The notes under the pieces are model-generated. The model had not been told where the DNA came from. It searched no databases and saw only the letters and a program-made list of their open reading frames with translations. 64,000 nucleotides of DNA from Alphaproteobacteria bacterium AO1-B (lineage in GTDB: Bacteria > Pseudomonadota > Alphaproteobacteria > Rhizobiales > Stappiaceae). The position numbers and the translations under genes are program-made. Positions 1-8,583 of this stretch are shown here, piece by piece (the first letter of the stretch is position 1; every line of letters begins with the position of its first letter). The stretch lies in NCBI GenBank assembly GCA_001890945.1, contig MLAX01000005.1, forward strand, positions 310,001 to 374,000, written 5' to 3'.

Positions 1-615
1 CATGAGGGCCCAGCAACAGCCGAGGCAGATCGCGCCAAGGTGCAATCCCATCCGGAAAGCGCCCGAAAGCCCATCTTGCCATTTGCCCATGAAGAACATC
101 AGCGGGCTCTGGCATTGGTTGAGACAGGCTTCTTTCAGTCGGCTGAACTGGTACGCTCCGGCAAGCGCCAAAAGGCCCGCGGTCAAATAGACTTCGGAAC
201 TGCGGCCGAAGGGGTCCAGCCAGCCTTGTGTGTCCAGCGCAGCCTGCAGAAGAGCTGCCGGAACCGAAAAGCCGATCCAGACGAGCAGGTAGCCGGCAAG
301 CAGCGCTGAGAAACCGGCGATTGTGGCACCTTGCGTATGGGTGAGATCGAGATAGGTTTTCAGTGCGGGCGCAACGGTTGGCGCCATCATTGCAAGGGAC
401 ATCAAGCCCCACATTGCGATCAATCCGGCAAGGCTTGTGTCTGCGGCCGGACGGCAGAGAGATGCCAGGTAATCTAGGCCGAGCGCTTGCCAGCCCGCGG
501 GCAGATCGAGATCCGGTTGCATCAGGAAAAGAGCTGCCCACGCGCCAAGAACCGCGACAAAAAACGCGATCCAGGCGGCTTGGCGCCGGTCAACTAATTG
601 AAGGGCGATCTGCAC
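1..615 (-). CDS. DUF2182 metal-binding membrane protein, C-terminus cut by window edge
   Basis: The minus strand is open from the left edge and gives 205 visible residues of a hydrophobic protein. Helices lie near residues 14-32, 60-80 and 98-125. A MAPTVAP segment (77-83) and LKEACLNQCQSP (160-171) match the conserved core of the DUF2182 family, predicted metal-binding integral membrane proteins of unknown function. I chose a GTG start at 613-615 because GGAGG sits seven bases upstream; an in-frame ATG at 628-630 overlaps that ribosome site. The gene is divergent from the GntR gene. No function is proposed. Confidence 0.75.
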   Translation of the reverse strand, partial: MQIALQLVDRRQAAWIAFFVAVLGAWAALFLMQPDLDLPAGWQALGLDYLASLCRPAADTSLAGLIAMWGLMSLAMMAPTVAPALKTYLDLTHTQGATIAGFSALLAGYLLVWIGFSVPAALLQAALDTQGWLDPFGRSSEVYLTAGLLALAGAYQFSRLKEACLNQCQSPLMFFMGKWQDGLSGAFRMGLHLGAICLGCCWALM

Positions 616-677
616 CCAATGTCCTCCCATATCGTTGAGAAAAGGCTGAGCGCATCTGTTGCAAAAGTCAAATAATT

Positions 678-691
678 AATTGTCTGACATT
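678..691. promoter_or_regulatory. Candidate GntR/FadR-type operator
   Basis: TTGTCTGACAT fits the FadR-subfamily pattern TNGTNNNACNA at all fixed bases except the last. It sits in AT-rich DNA between the divergent DUF2182 and GntR genes. A weak -35/-10 pair (TTGACC 705-710, TAGTCT 729-734) follows toward the GntR gene, so autoregulation is plausible. Confidence 0.35.
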
Positions 692-777
692 TAAAATAAT
701 TGCATTGACCCTGTTCCAGAGCCGGGCCTAGTCTTGTAGAGAGGCACCGGGGACGGGTGCGTGCAAAGGAGACACCA

Positions 778-1515
778 TTGGCAATCGAGTATCAGGCGAT
801 CCGCAAGGAGGGTTTGTCGACCCAGATTGCCAATGCGATCCGTAAGGCCATTCTCGACGGCGCGTTGAGCGTAGAAGAGCGTTTGCCGAGTGAAACAGAG
901 CTCGCTGATCGGTTCGGGGTGTCCCGGGCAACTGTGCGCGAAGCGATGAAGCGTCTTGCGGCCCAAAACCTTATTCGTTCTGAAAGGGGTGCGTCCGGCG
1001 GCGCTTTCGTCAACCGTATTACGTTTGATGAGGCCCGTGGTGATCTCGTGGGCACGACCCGGCTTCTCATCGGCATGAATAACATCCCGTTTGAAGATGC
1101 CATCGAAGCCCGTTACCTTCTGGAGTCTTCTTGCCTGGCACTCGCGTGCGAAAACCGCAGCGAAGACGATCTGACCGCAATGGCCCGGGAGATCAGCCTT
1201 CAAAGCGGGGATCTGTCGGACGAAGACTTCTGCGATTCAGATGTCCGGTTTCACTCGGTCATTGCCAAGGCAACCGGAAACCCGTTGCTGATGTTTCAGG
1301 TCTCGGGCGCGATCGAAGCCATGCAGCCCTTGATGAACATGCTGGTCTACCGGCTTCGCGACAAGAAGCACATTGCCGGCCTTCATGACCGTCTTCGCGA
1401 CGCGCTGGGCAATCGTGATAGTGTGGCGGCGCAGACGGTTTTGGAAGAAATCGCTGCTTATACCCGGCAACTGGCGGAGCTGCGACGCGCTCCAAAGGAA
1501 GAGCCGGCAAACTGA
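778..1515 (+). CDS. GntR family transcriptional regulator, FadR subfamily
   Basis: The protein has 245 residues: an N-terminal winged helix-turn-helix (LPSETELADRFGVSRATVREA) and a C-terminal all-helical FCD ligand domain with the usual Asp/His metal residues (DVRFH). FCD regulators usually sense a carboxylate or sugar acid. The start is TTG at 778, six bases after AAGGAG; an upstream in-frame GTG at 757 precedes that ribosome site and is rejected. The 2-oxoglutarate-dependent oxygenase begins 92 bp downstream on the same strand and is its likely target. The effector is unknown. Confidence 0.88.
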   Translation: MAIEYQAIRKEGLSTQIANAIRKAILDGALSVEERLPSETELADRFGVSRATVREAMKRLAAQNLIRSERGASGGAFVNRITFDEARGDLVGTTRLLIGMNNIPFEDAIEARYLLESSCLALACENRSEDDLTAMAREISLQSGDLSDEDFCDSDVRFHSVIAKATGNPLLMFQVSGAIEAMQPLMNMLVYRLRDKKHIAGLHDRLRDALGNRDSVAAQTVLEEIAAYTRQLAELRRAPKEEPAN

Positions 1516-1607
1516 CCGGAATGCCCTTGACGACCATTGAGCCAGAGTTGGAAGTTCAGGGAACGGGGTGTGCCGCCGGCATGCCGATTTCCTGAAAGGA
1601 CTTCCTC

Positions 1608-2573
1608 TTGGACAATGCGCATATTCCAATCATCGACCTGGGCGGTTTGGTGGACAGTGCGCCCGGCGGGCTTGAGCAAGCCGCACGAGAGATCGGCCAG
1701 GCGGCCCGGGAGACTGGGTTCTTCTATGTTAAGAACCATGGCATTGAAGCGGACCTGATTGCCGCAATCAATGTGGCTGCCCACGCCGTGTTTACTCTGC
1801 CTGACGTCGACAAACTGGCGCTGACGAAGAACTTCCATAAAACCAACCGCGGCTATGTTCCGATGGAGGGTGAAAACCTTGATCCATCCAAACCGGCGGA
1901 TCTGAAGGAAGCTTTTAATGTCGGCCTTGAACTCGCGCCGGATGATCCGCGTATTTTGGACGGAGAGCCTTTCCGGGCAATAAACCAATGGCCGGATCTA
2001 CCCGACTGGCGGGACACGGTCCTCAAATACTTCAATGCTGTTTGGGGGCTTGGCCGGACGATCCACAGGGCCATCGCGCTTGATCTGAAAGCGTCACCTG
2101 ATTTTTTCGAAGACAAGCTTGACGCGCCAATGGCTACCCTGCGCCTACTTCACTATCCGCCCCAGCCTGCTGATGCTACGGCCGGTCAAATTGGGGCCGG
2201 GACCCATACGGACTATGGCAACATCACCATTTTGCTCCCCGACGAGGTTGGCGGACTGGAGGTCCGGCGCCGGGACGGTGAATGGATCCAAGCCCCGACG
2301 ATCGACGGCGCATTCATCTGTAACATTGGCGATTGCCTGATGCGCTGGACCAACGATGTCTATGTCTCTACGCCGCATCGCGTCGTGAACAGCAGTGGCC
2401 GCGAGCGGTATTCGATCGCGTTTTTCCTCGACCCTAACCCGGATGCCAAAGTCTCCTGTCTTCCAGGATGCGTGAGCGACGACAGGCCACCCCGATATGC
2501 GCCGATCTCCGGTGCTGATTATCTCTGGTCTCGTCTGAATGCCACCTACGAACACACAAAGAAGGGCAGCTGA
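1608..2573 (+). CDS. Isopenicillin-N-synthase-like 2-oxoglutarate/Fe(II) dioxygenase
   Basis: This 321-residue protein has the two-domain layout of the family: an N-terminal DIOX_N region with FFYVKNHG near residue 38, then the 2OG-FeII core. Iron ligands are H200 and D202 (GTHTDYGN) and H257 (STPHRV); R267 and S269 (RERYS) form the 2-oxoglutarate carboxylate clamp. The start is TTG, eight bases after GAAAGGA. Related bacterial enzymes oxidise small organic acids, amino acids or modified bases, so the substrate cannot be named. The preceding FCD-type GntR regulator suggests an inducible catabolic step. Confidence 0.85.
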   Translation: MDNAHIPIIDLGGLVDSAPGGLEQAAREIGQAARETGFFYVKNHGIEADLIAAINVAAHAVFTLPDVDKLALTKNFHKTNRGYVPMEGENLDPSKPADLKEAFNVGLELAPDDPRILDGEPFRAINQWPDLPDWRDTVLKYFNAVWGLGRTIHRAIALDLKASPDFFEDKLDAPMATLRLLHYPPQPADATAGQIGAGTHTDYGNITILLPDEVGGLEVRRRDGEWIQAPTIDGAFICNIGDCLMRWTNDVYVSTPHRVVNSSGRERYSIAFFLDPNPDAKVSCLPGCVSDDRPPRYAPISGADYLWSRLNATYEHTKKGS

Positions 2574-2668
2574 GACGAATCCGCACAGGTGACGGTACCC
2601 TGTGCCAAACCCAATCCATCTCGTTTTTCCGCTCGTAGACAGATCGGCCAGAAACAAGGAGTGGTTTG

Positions 2669-3037
2669 GTGATCTCGGTCTATTACGATGGCAAATGCGG
2701 CTTGTGTTCCAAGGAAATCAATTTCTTCAAGCGGCGGACCCCGAAGCACCCAATCTTGTGGCACGACATCGCCAACGATCCTGCGCAGCTGGAAGGCACG
2801 GGCGTTTCCCAGGCAGAAGCTCTGATGTTCATGCATGTTCGAGACGCAGAGGGAGTGATGCGGACCGAAGTTGACGCCTTTATCGCACTTTGGCGTCAAT
2901 TTTCGGGATGGTCATTGCTAAGCCGGTTCGTCTCTCTTCCCGGGATATACCAACTTGCAGGCGTTCTTTATCGCATGTTTGCAAAGGTCCGCTTCAACCG
3001 ATACCCGCATTGTCAGGCGAGTTTGGAAAAAGCGTGA
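2669..3037 (+). CDS. DCC-family (DUF393) putative thiol-disulfide oxidoreductase
   Basis: The protein has about 122 residues and opens with YYDGKCGLCSKE, the D-x2-C-x2-C signature that names the DCC family, predicted to have a thioredoxin-like fold. The remainder (hydrophobic helix near 75-95, RYPHC near the end) fits that family. AAGGAG lies about seven bases before GTG 2669; a TTG at 2666 is too close to it. It converges on the peroxidase gene, with seven bases between the stops. The physiological role of the family is unknown. Confidence 0.85.
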   Translation: MISVYYDGKCGLCSKEINFFKRRTPKHPILWHDIANDPAQLEGTGVSQAEALMFMHVRDAEGVMRTEVDAFIALWRQFSGWSLLSRFVSLPGIYQLAGVLYRMFAKVRFNRYPHCQASLEKA

Positions 3038-3044
3038 CCCTCCA

Positions 3045-3635
3045 TTAGGAACTTTGATCAGCCGGCAGTTGGTCGAGATGTTTCTCGATTTCGGCCACGA
3101 CGGCCTTGGAGGTCGGTTTTGCCGGAGTTCCAAACCAGGAAACCAAGGACCCGTCCGGCCCAACAAGGTATTTGTGGAAGTTCCAGTTTGGCCGCGCGAG
3201 CGAGCCGAGCTCCTCAACAGCCCATTGATAGAACGGGTGGGCGGTGTCCCCACGCACGGACGTCTTCGCAGTCATCTGGAAGGTTGCCCCGTATTTCGCT
3301 TCGCAATAGGCGGCAATTTCGCCGTCCTTGCGCGGTTCCTGACCGCCAAAGTCGTTCGATGGCACGCCGAGCACGACAAGGCCTTGATCAGCGTATCTCT
3401 CGTGCAGCTCTTGAAGTCCGGACAACTGGCCACTGAAACCGCAGGCCGTCGCCGTGTTGACCACAAGGACCACCTTTCCCTCGTATTCCTTCATCGGCAG
3501 GGATAGTCCGTTTGCGAGCTCAAAGCTGAAATCATGGGCGCTGCCCGTCTGTGTCGCAGGATCAGCCGCGACAGCGTGGCCGGTTGCAGCAAGGATACCG
3601 GAAATGACAACAGCGGCAGGGGCGAAACGCGGCAT
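3045..3635 (-). CDS. Glutathione peroxidase family protein, probably exported
   Basis: The protein has 196 residues. It starts with a signal peptide (MPRFAPAAVVISGILAAT, cleavage after AVA), followed by a GSHPx domain. The peroxidatic cysteine is in NTATACGFS, the glutamine in PSNDFGGQEP and the tryptophan in PNWNFHK, so the catalytic triad is complete with Cys instead of selenocysteine. CGGAG lies eight bases before ATG 3635; an upstream ATG adds six residues but has no ribosome site. It would reduce peroxides, probably in the periplasm, with thioredoxin or glutathione. Confidence 0.9.
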   Translation of the reverse strand: MPRFAPAAVVISGILAATGHAVAADPATQTGSAHDFSFELANGLSLPMKEYEGKVVLVVNTATACGFSGQLSGLQELHERYADQGLVVLGVPSNDFGGQEPRKDGEIAAYCEAKYGATFQMTAKTSVRGDTAHPFYQWAVEELGSLARPNWNFHKYLVGPDGSLVSWFGTPAKPTSKAVVAEIEKHLDQLPADQSS

Positions 3636-3685
3636 TACAGATCTCCGAAGCAATTTGCTTTTGTTGCTTACGGAGGTGAGCGTTT

Positions 3686-3699
3686 AACAGTTCACTGTT
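3686..3699. promoter_or_regulatory. Short inverted repeat upstream of the peroxidase gene
   Basis: AACAGT-TC-ACTGTT has perfect 6-bp arms with a two-base centre, about 50 bp upstream of the peroxidase start and 30 bp after the UspA stop. The size suits an operator. The regulator is unknown and chance cannot be excluded. Confidence 0.25.
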
Positions 3700-3728
3700 C
3701 AGCGTGCCGGGCGGATGTAGCGGGCGCC

Positions 3729-4139
3729 TTAATCGCGAACCACAAAGACAGAACATCCGGCCCGACGAACCACGCGCGATGCGGTTGATCCGAGGAAATA
3801 GTCCTGAGCTGTCGGGTGATGCGATCCGACGATGACGAGATCGACATCGTTTTCCTCGGCAAAGGCTGCAATCTGCACCCCCGGCTTCCCGCTCACGACC
3901 TTGCACTGGATGCTGTCATCGCCGCCGGTTGCCTCGCGCAGCTTGTTTTCGACCTTGGTTGTCAGATGATTGTCGACCTTCATAGTCACGAATTCAGAAA
4001 CGAACCCCGGAATATTCTCAAGGACGGTCAAAAGCGTGATTTGCCCGCCGTCCGCCAAAAGATGGCGGGCGTTTTCCAGCTTTCGGGCGATCAATGTCTC
4101 ATGATCAAGAGCGACCGGTATCAGGACATGCTTGTACAT
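3729..4139 (-). CDS. Universal stress protein, UspA family
   Basis: The protein has 136 residues, the normal length of a single Usp domain, starting MYKHVLIPVALD. Near the end it carries VGSHHPTAQDYFLGSTA, the G-x2-G-x9-G(S/T) nucleotide-binding signature with substitutions in the first glycine pair, so ATP binding is uncertain. GGGAGGA lies about ten bases before ATG 4139. It starts 58 bp after the Ldh-family gene on the same strand and may be the last gene of the sulfonate operon. Confidence 0.88.
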   Translation of the reverse strand: MYKHVLIPVALDHETLIARKLENARHLLADGGQITLLTVLENIPGFVSEFVTMKVDNHLTTKVENKLREATGGDDSIQCKVVSGKPGVQIAAFAEENDVDLVIVGSHHPTAQDYFLGSTASRVVRRAGCSVFVVRD

Positions 4140-4196
4140 CGGATCGAAATCCTCCCTTTCTGAAGCTTTTGCAGCCGTGCCTGACTTCGCCACTGG

Positions 4197-5213
4197 TCAG
4201 GGCCAGGCATGACCTTCTGCAAGCTTTTGGACCGCATCGACATAGCGGGCCGGCACATCAATGCCTTCCGTTCTGGCCTTGGCGATGGCGGCCGCGCGGC
4301 GGCTGCCGGGCAGGCGTGCGCCCTCCATGGTTTCGATCAAGCCGAGCAGAGCGTCGATGCGGGCAGCGAAATGTTCTGTATCCATCGGCTTCATGGCGAT
4401 CAGGAACTGACCAACTCCGGGAGGTGGCCCGTCGGCGGAAAAGAACGAGGAGGCTTCGGTGCTTTTCGAAGCCCCAGTCATGACCGAAGCCAGGATCTCT
4501 ACCATCAGGGCCAGCGCTGTACCCTTGGCTTCGCCAATCGGCAGCATAGTGCCTTCAAGCGCAGCTTCGGCACTTGTGGTTGGGTTGCCATCCTTGTCGA
4601 GTGCCCAGCCCTCCGGAATGTCTTGTCCAGCTTTGTGCGCATTCATCACCTTGCCGCGGGCCACCCGTGACAAGGACAAGTCCACGACAAGCGGGTCTTT
4701 TCCCGGCCGGGGCGCCGCAAACGCGATTGGATTGGTTCCGAAAACGGGATCCTTGGCCCCGAACGGCGCCATTGCCGCCGGTGCGTTGGCCACCATGATT
4801 GCCATCAATCCCTGTTTGGCGAGTTTTTCGACCTGAACCGAGAGCGCGCCGCAGTGATGGGATCGCGTAATGCCCATGGTTGCGCAGCCATGGTCCAGCG
4901 CCACCTCGGAGCCTCTTTCAATAACAGCGTCCAGTGCGGGATAGGCAAATCCGAAACCGGCATCTGCGAGGAGGCTGCTTGTTCCCTTTTGAGAAATAAC
5001 AACGTCTGCCGAGGCAGCGATTTTCCCGGACTGGACTTGAGCGGCGTAGTCCTCCACCCGCGAAAATCCGTGCCCAACTTGACCTTCCGCTTCTGCGGCA
5101 ACAAGCGCATTCGCAACGGACTGCGCGGCTATGTCAGGCACACCCACGGCCAGGAAGGCGGACTTGATCAAAAGTTCTGCATTGCAAAGACTGAGGCGTT
5201 CGGTCGCTTCCAT
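4197..5213 (-). CDS. Ldh-family (malate/L-lactate-type) dehydrogenase, possible sulfolactate dehydrogenase
   Basis: The protein has 338 residues of the NAD(P)-dependent Ldh_2 family, with GHGFSR near the N-terminus, the catalytic-region histidine in ITRSHHCGAL and the family block FGTNPIAFAAP. Known relatives act on malate, lactate, ureidoglycolate and, as ComC, on (R)-sulfolactate and sulfopyruvate. Its place directly after suyAB makes interconversion of sulfolactate and sulfopyruvate the best guess. ATG 5213 is chosen by family length; an upstream GTG at 5252 is possible. Neither has a good ribosome site. Confidence 0.8.
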   Translation of the reverse strand: MEATERLSLCNAELLIKSAFLAVGVPDIAAQSVANALVAAEAEGQVGHGFSRVEDYAAQVQSGKIAASADVVISQKGTSSLLADAGFGFAYPALDAVIERGSEVALDHGCATMGITRSHHCGALSVQVEKLAKQGLMAIMVANAPAAMAPFGAKDPVFGTNPIAFAAPRPGKDPLVVDLSLSRVARGKVMNAHKAGQDIPEGWALDKDGNPTTSAEAALEGTMLPIGEAKGTALALMVEILASVMTGASKSTEASSFFSADGPPPGVGQFLIAMKPMDTEHFAARIDALLGLIETMEGARLPGSRRAAAIAKARTEGIDVPARYVDAVQKLAEGHAWP

Positions 5214-5300
5214 CGGTGTGTATGCTTTCAAAAGACAACAGATCGCCGACACTTATTTCAATTTTTAGGGCTTGGCGATGCCCTAGCCGTATGGCCGAGA

Positions 5301-5329
5301 GTCTGGTGGCTGGTTTCCAGCCACCAGAC
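5301..5329 (-). other. Strong stem-loop between suyB and the Ldh-family gene
   Basis: GTCTGGTGGCTGG and CCAGCCACCAGAC form 13-bp perfect arms around a three-base loop, ten bases after the suyB stop. No U-run follows on the minus strand, so it looks more like an RNA-processing or 3'-end-protecting hairpin, or a leaky terminator, than a classical terminator. Confidence 0.6.
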
Positions 5330-5338
5330 CAGTCGGTT

Positions 5339-6520
5339 TTAAGCGCTGCGGTAGAGTTTGGTCATCGAGAATTCCCGGTGACCAAGTGCTTCGGCAGCCG
5401 TGTTCCGGCCATTGGCGGTGCGGCAGATCATTTCAATCAACGCATCGCCGGCCTCATCGATGGTCATTTCCCTGCGCAAAATGCCGGAGACATCCACATC
5501 CACGTGTTCACTCATGGTGCGAACCGTGCGCGGATTGGCCGTGATTTTGATCACCGGCACGATTGGGTTGCCGACCACATTGCCCTGTCCTGTCGGGAAG
5601 GTGTGGATCACGGCGCCGCCGGCGGCCATCAAGGTCACGCATTCCGCAGCTGCGGACGATGAGTCCATGAAGTAAAGGCCGTTCCCTGACTTCGGCGCTT
5701 CAGCAGGATCGAGAATGTCGATGTACTGCGAGGTGCGCCCGATTTTTTCCAGGTTCCCGAGGGCCTTTTCCTCGATGGTGGTCAGGCCACCTTCGATGTT
5801 GCCTTTGGTCGGCTGGCTGTCGGAAAGGTCATCGGTCTGGTGCGCGAAGATCACATCATCCTGATAGGCCTTCCACATCTTGTACCAGCGCTCACCAACT
5901 TCCTCGTTGATCGCACGCTTCTGGCAGATGTGCTCCGCGCCGGTGATTTCAGATGTTTCACCGAAGAAGCCGGTGATTCCTTCCGGCAGCAATTTGTCGT
6001 ACATGTTGCCGACGGTCGGGCAGGAGCCGAGACCAGTGGTTGTGTCGCTCTCGCCGCATTTGGTAGAGACCCAGAGCTCGGAGATGGAGCACTCTTCGCG
6101 CTGATATTCCGACGTCTTGTGAACGAAGTCCTTGGCAGCCCAGGAGGCACGGCGAATGGTTTCGAAGTCACCGTTCTGTTCTATGGAAAATTCGGCGACC
6201 GGTTTGCCGGTTTCGCGGATCCCGTCGGCAATGCGCTTGGTCCAGCCCGGCTCGATGCCGATGACCACAACGGCAGCGACGTTCGGGTTGGCGCCAGTGC
6301 CGATCATGGTCCGGAAATGCAGCTCAAGATCTTCACCGAACTGCAGACGGCCATAGGCATGCGGGATAGCCAGCGTGCCCTTGACGTTGTTGGCAACAGC
6401 TTCACAAGCGGCGTTGGAGATGTCGTCGACGGGCAGAATGACAACGTGGTTGCGGACCCCGACCCGGCCGTTTTCGCGCCGGTAAGCCTTCACCGTCATG
6501 TTCGAGTATTTGGTAGACAT
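5339..6520 (-). CDS. suyB: (2R)-sulfolactate sulfo-lyase, large subunit
   Basis: The protein has 393 residues of the UxaA/GarD altronate-dehydratase superfamily (C-terminal type). Blocks such as [24 protein letters not shown] and [12 protein letters not shown] fit the sulfolactate lyase branch. With SuyA it eliminates sulfite from (R)-sulfolactate to give pyruvate, using an iron-dependent centre. AAGGAG lies nine bases before ATG 6520, and the stop of suyA is 13 bp upstream. The neighbouring hpsN supports a sulfonate rather than a sugar acid. Altronate or galactarate dehydratase is the alternative; the split subunits and context argue against it. Confidence 0.88.
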   Translation of the reverse strand: MSTKYSNMTVKAYRRENGRVGVRNHVVILPVDDISNAACEAVANNVKGTLAIPHAYGRLQFGEDLELHFRTMIGTGANPNVAAVVVIGIEPGWTKRIADGIRETGKPVAEFSIEQNGDFETIRRASWAAKDFVHKTSEYQREECSISELWVSTKCGESDTTTGLGSCPTVGNMYDKLLPEGITGFFGETSEITGAEHICQKRAINEEVGERWYKMWKAYQDDVIFAHQTDDLSDSQPTKGNIEGGLTTIEEKALGNLEKIGRTSQYIDILDPAEAPKSGNGLYFMDSSSAAAECVTLMAAGGAVIHTFPTGQGNVVGNPIVPVIKITANPRTVRTMSEHVDVDVSGILRREMTIDEAGDALIEMICRTANGRNTAAEALGHREFSMTKLYRSA

Positions 6521-6533
6521 TTCGGGCGGCTCC

Positions 6534-6824
6534 TTACCAGCGCTTGGTTTTGCAATTGTGGGTGTGGACGTGGGCGCCCTTTGGGATGTCGGCAATGATC
6601 TTGCCGATGTCTTCGCCGTATTTGATGGCGGTGTCGCCGTTGTTGAGATCTTTCAGCGCGATCTTGTGGCCAATCGGCACGTCCGCGCCGGCGGTCAGGC
6701 GGAAAGTGGAATTGTCATGGGTGACACAGCACAGCATGTCGGTGCCGGCCGTCAGCCCTTCCACAACCACCACACCGACGTTGTCGGCATGTTCGTGGAC
6801 GAGAAGATGGGGAATTTCAGACAT
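6534..6824 (-). CDS. suyA: (2R)-sulfolactate sulfo-lyase, small subunit
   Basis: The protein has 96 residues, a SAF-domain homologue of the N-terminal part of altronate dehydratase. The block [20 protein letters not shown] and the ending [11 protein letters not shown] are typical of SuyA. It forms the sulfo-lyase with SuyB, encoded immediately downstream. GAGGAGA lies five bases before ATG 6824. It follows the zinc dehydrogenase gene by ten bases, so it is translated from the same message. Confidence 0.88.
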   Translation of the reverse strand: MSEIPHLLVHEHADNVGVVVVEGLTAGTDMLCCVTHDNSTFRLTAGADVPIGHKIALKDLNNGDTAIKYGEDIGKIIADIPKGAHVHTHNCKTKRW

Positions 6825-6834
6825 AATTGTCTCC

Positions 6835-7830
6835 TCAATTATCGGGTGTGAGTAGTATTTTGGGAACAGCGACCGCGCCTTGGCGCAGGTCGGTGAAAGC
6901 TCTGAGACCGTCGGACAACGGCCGGATTTCGGTCCAGTCGAGTGCGCCCAACCGACCATCGAACATGGCTTTGGTGGTCTCGCGGAAGTCTTCAGCGGTG
7001 TATGTGTAGGTGCCAATGAAGGTGATTTCCTGCAGCGTCATCCGCCGGATATCGAGACCGCCGTCAGACGACCCAAGCCCGATGTGACTGATAACCCCGC
7101 CTGGCTTGGCCAGTTTGGTTGCCGTTGCCCGTGTTGCGGCATACCCGACGCCGTCGACGATCAGGTCATACTGCCCGCTCGTCTCAGCTTGATCCGGGGT
7201 CAAAACCTCAATTCCGCAGGATGACTTGAGAAACTGAGCCCGCTCAGCATTGGGTTCGATCAGGCGGACTTGAGTGATGCCTTGCGCCTTCAAGGAAAGC
7301 GCGGCCCCAAGACCAATAGCGCCGCCGCCAATCACCAGCGCTTTTGCCTCTGACGGATCTGATATCAAGGCCCGTTTCGCGAGACGTACAGCATGCCAGC
7401 CGCAGGCAATGGGTTCGGCCAGTGCCGCTTGGGAATCCGTGATGTTGTCTGGCACCACGACAAGATTGCCTTCCGGCATTGCGAGGTAATCCGCAAACCC
7501 ACCTTCGCGAGGCGGCATGGAGATGATCTGCCTTTCCGGGCAAAGATTGTCCCGGCCAGACCGGCAGGCTTCACAAATCCCACAAGTGACCAGCGGGTTG
7601 ACGGTCACCCTTTTTCCTTCAAGCGGGCCCGATACAACGGTTCCGGCAACTTCATGTCCAAGAATGAGCGGTGCCGGGCGGCGTTCATCATGACCAAGGA
7701 AGGCATGCATGTCGGAGCCACAGATGCCGGTGTGGGCCACCTTGATAAGCGCATCGCCTGCTGACGGCGCCGGATCAGCAACATCCCGGTAAGCCTGCGT
7801 TTCTGGGCCTGTGTAGACAAGGGCTTTCAT
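6835..7830 (-). CDS. Zinc-dependent medium-chain alcohol dehydrogenase, possible DHPS 2-dehydrogenase
   Basis: The protein has 331 residues. Catalytic zinc ligands are in GICGSDMH and GHEVAG, and the four structural-zinc cysteines in CGICEACRSGRDNLC. The NAD site is VIGGGAIGLG. Start ATG 7830 overlaps the SDR stop by four bases (ATGA). In DHPS degraders, two extra dehydrogenases (HpsO, HpsP) are thought to interconvert DHPS enantiomers through the 2-oxo compound. This gene and its SDR neighbour fit that pair, but I cannot assign which is which. Confidence 0.87.
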   Translation of the reverse strand: MKALVYTGPETQAYRDVADPAPSAGDALIKVAHTGICGSDMHAFLGHDERRPAPLILGHEVAGTVVSGPLEGKRVTVNPLVTCGICEACRSGRDNLCPERQIISMPPREGGFADYLAMPEGNLVVVPDNITDSQAALAEPIACGWHAVRLAKRALISDPSEAKALVIGGGAIGLGAALSLKAQGITQVRLIEPNAERAQFLKSSCGIEVLTPDQAETSGQYDLIVDGVGYAATRATATKLAKPGGVISHIGLGSSDGGLDIRRMTLQEITFIGTYTYTAEDFRETTKAMFDGRLGALDWTEIRPLSDGLRAFTDLRQGAVAVPKILLTPDN

Positions 7831-8579
7831 TTTGCGGTGAAACCCCCGTCGACCATCAGGACTTGGCCTGTGACATAGCGGGACGCATCTGAGCACAGAA
7901 AGAGAATTGGGCCGTCGATGTCGTCGAGCGCTCCGTTGCGGCCGATGCAGGTCTGGGCAGCATTGCGCCGGGCCCGTTCTTCGTCGCCAAAAACGGCCGC
8001 CGTCAGTTCTGTCGGGAAGAAACCGGGGCCAATTGCGTTTGCCGTGATGCCGTCCTTCGACCAGGCTTCGGCCATGGCTCGGGTCAACTGGCCAATGCCG
8101 CCCTTGGAAGCTCCGTAAGCAATACCGCCCGGGAATGCCCGTGTTGTCTGAAGCGAGGCGAAATTGACGATCCGGCCCCAACCCTTATCCTTCATGGCGG
8201 GCGCAAAGGCCTTGCTCAGGAAGAAAGGCACCGTCAGATTGAGCATCATGGTGATGTCCCAACCGGCATCCGTCACATTATCTGCGGCTTCGCGGGTGTT
8301 GATCCCGGCCGCATGTACCAGAATTTGAGGTGGGCCGAAGGGTTCCGCGATACTCTCTACAATGCCGGCAAGGCGCTCGCGATCACTCAAATCGGCCGCG
8401 ACTGCTGCGGTCGAGCCGCCGGCCTCCCGCCGCCACTCCTCGAGATCGTCGGCGCGCCGGGCAACGCCAACCACGGACGCGCCCGCCTGAGCAAGCACCG
8501 TGGCAGCGCGCCGGCCGAGACCTGAACTGGCCCCGGTGACGCAAGCAACTTTTCCGGATACGTCAAACAGACCGGACAT
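7827..8579 (-). CDS. Short-chain dehydrogenase/reductase, possible DHPS 2-dehydrogenase
   Basis: The protein has 250 residues, a classical SDR: cofactor motif TGASSGLG near residue 15, HAAG in place of NNAG, catalytic Ser in NFASLQ and YGASK for Tyr and Lys, ending in a typical VDGGFTAK. It begins four bases after the hpsN stop and overlaps the next dehydrogenase by four bases, so the three are translationally coupled. By context it should oxidise or reduce the C2 hydroxyl of DHPS (HpsO/HpsP role); a generic 3-oxoacyl reductase is the alternative. Confidence 0.85.
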   Translation of the reverse strand: MSGLFDVSGKVACVTGASSGLGRRAATVLAQAGASVVGVARRADDLEEWRREAGGSTAAVAADLSDRERLAGIVESIAEPFGPPQILVHAAGINTREAADNVTDAGWDITMMLNLTVPFFLSKAFAPAMKDKGWGRIVNFASLQTTRAFPGGIAYGASKGGIGQLTRAMAEAWSKDGITANAIGPGFFPTELTAAVFGDEERARRNAAQTCIGRNGALDDIDGPILFLCSDASRYVTGQVLMVDGGFTAK

Positions 8580-8583
8580 GGCC

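Noticed and set aside
691..1203. 170-codon minus-strand frame opposite the GntR gene
   Set aside because: It is opposite the DNA-binding domain of a clear regulator and has no ribosome site.
5339..6824. Altronate dehydratase split gene
   Set aside because: The two short subunits, their endings and the sulfonate context fit SuyB and SuyA better; no uronate genes are present.
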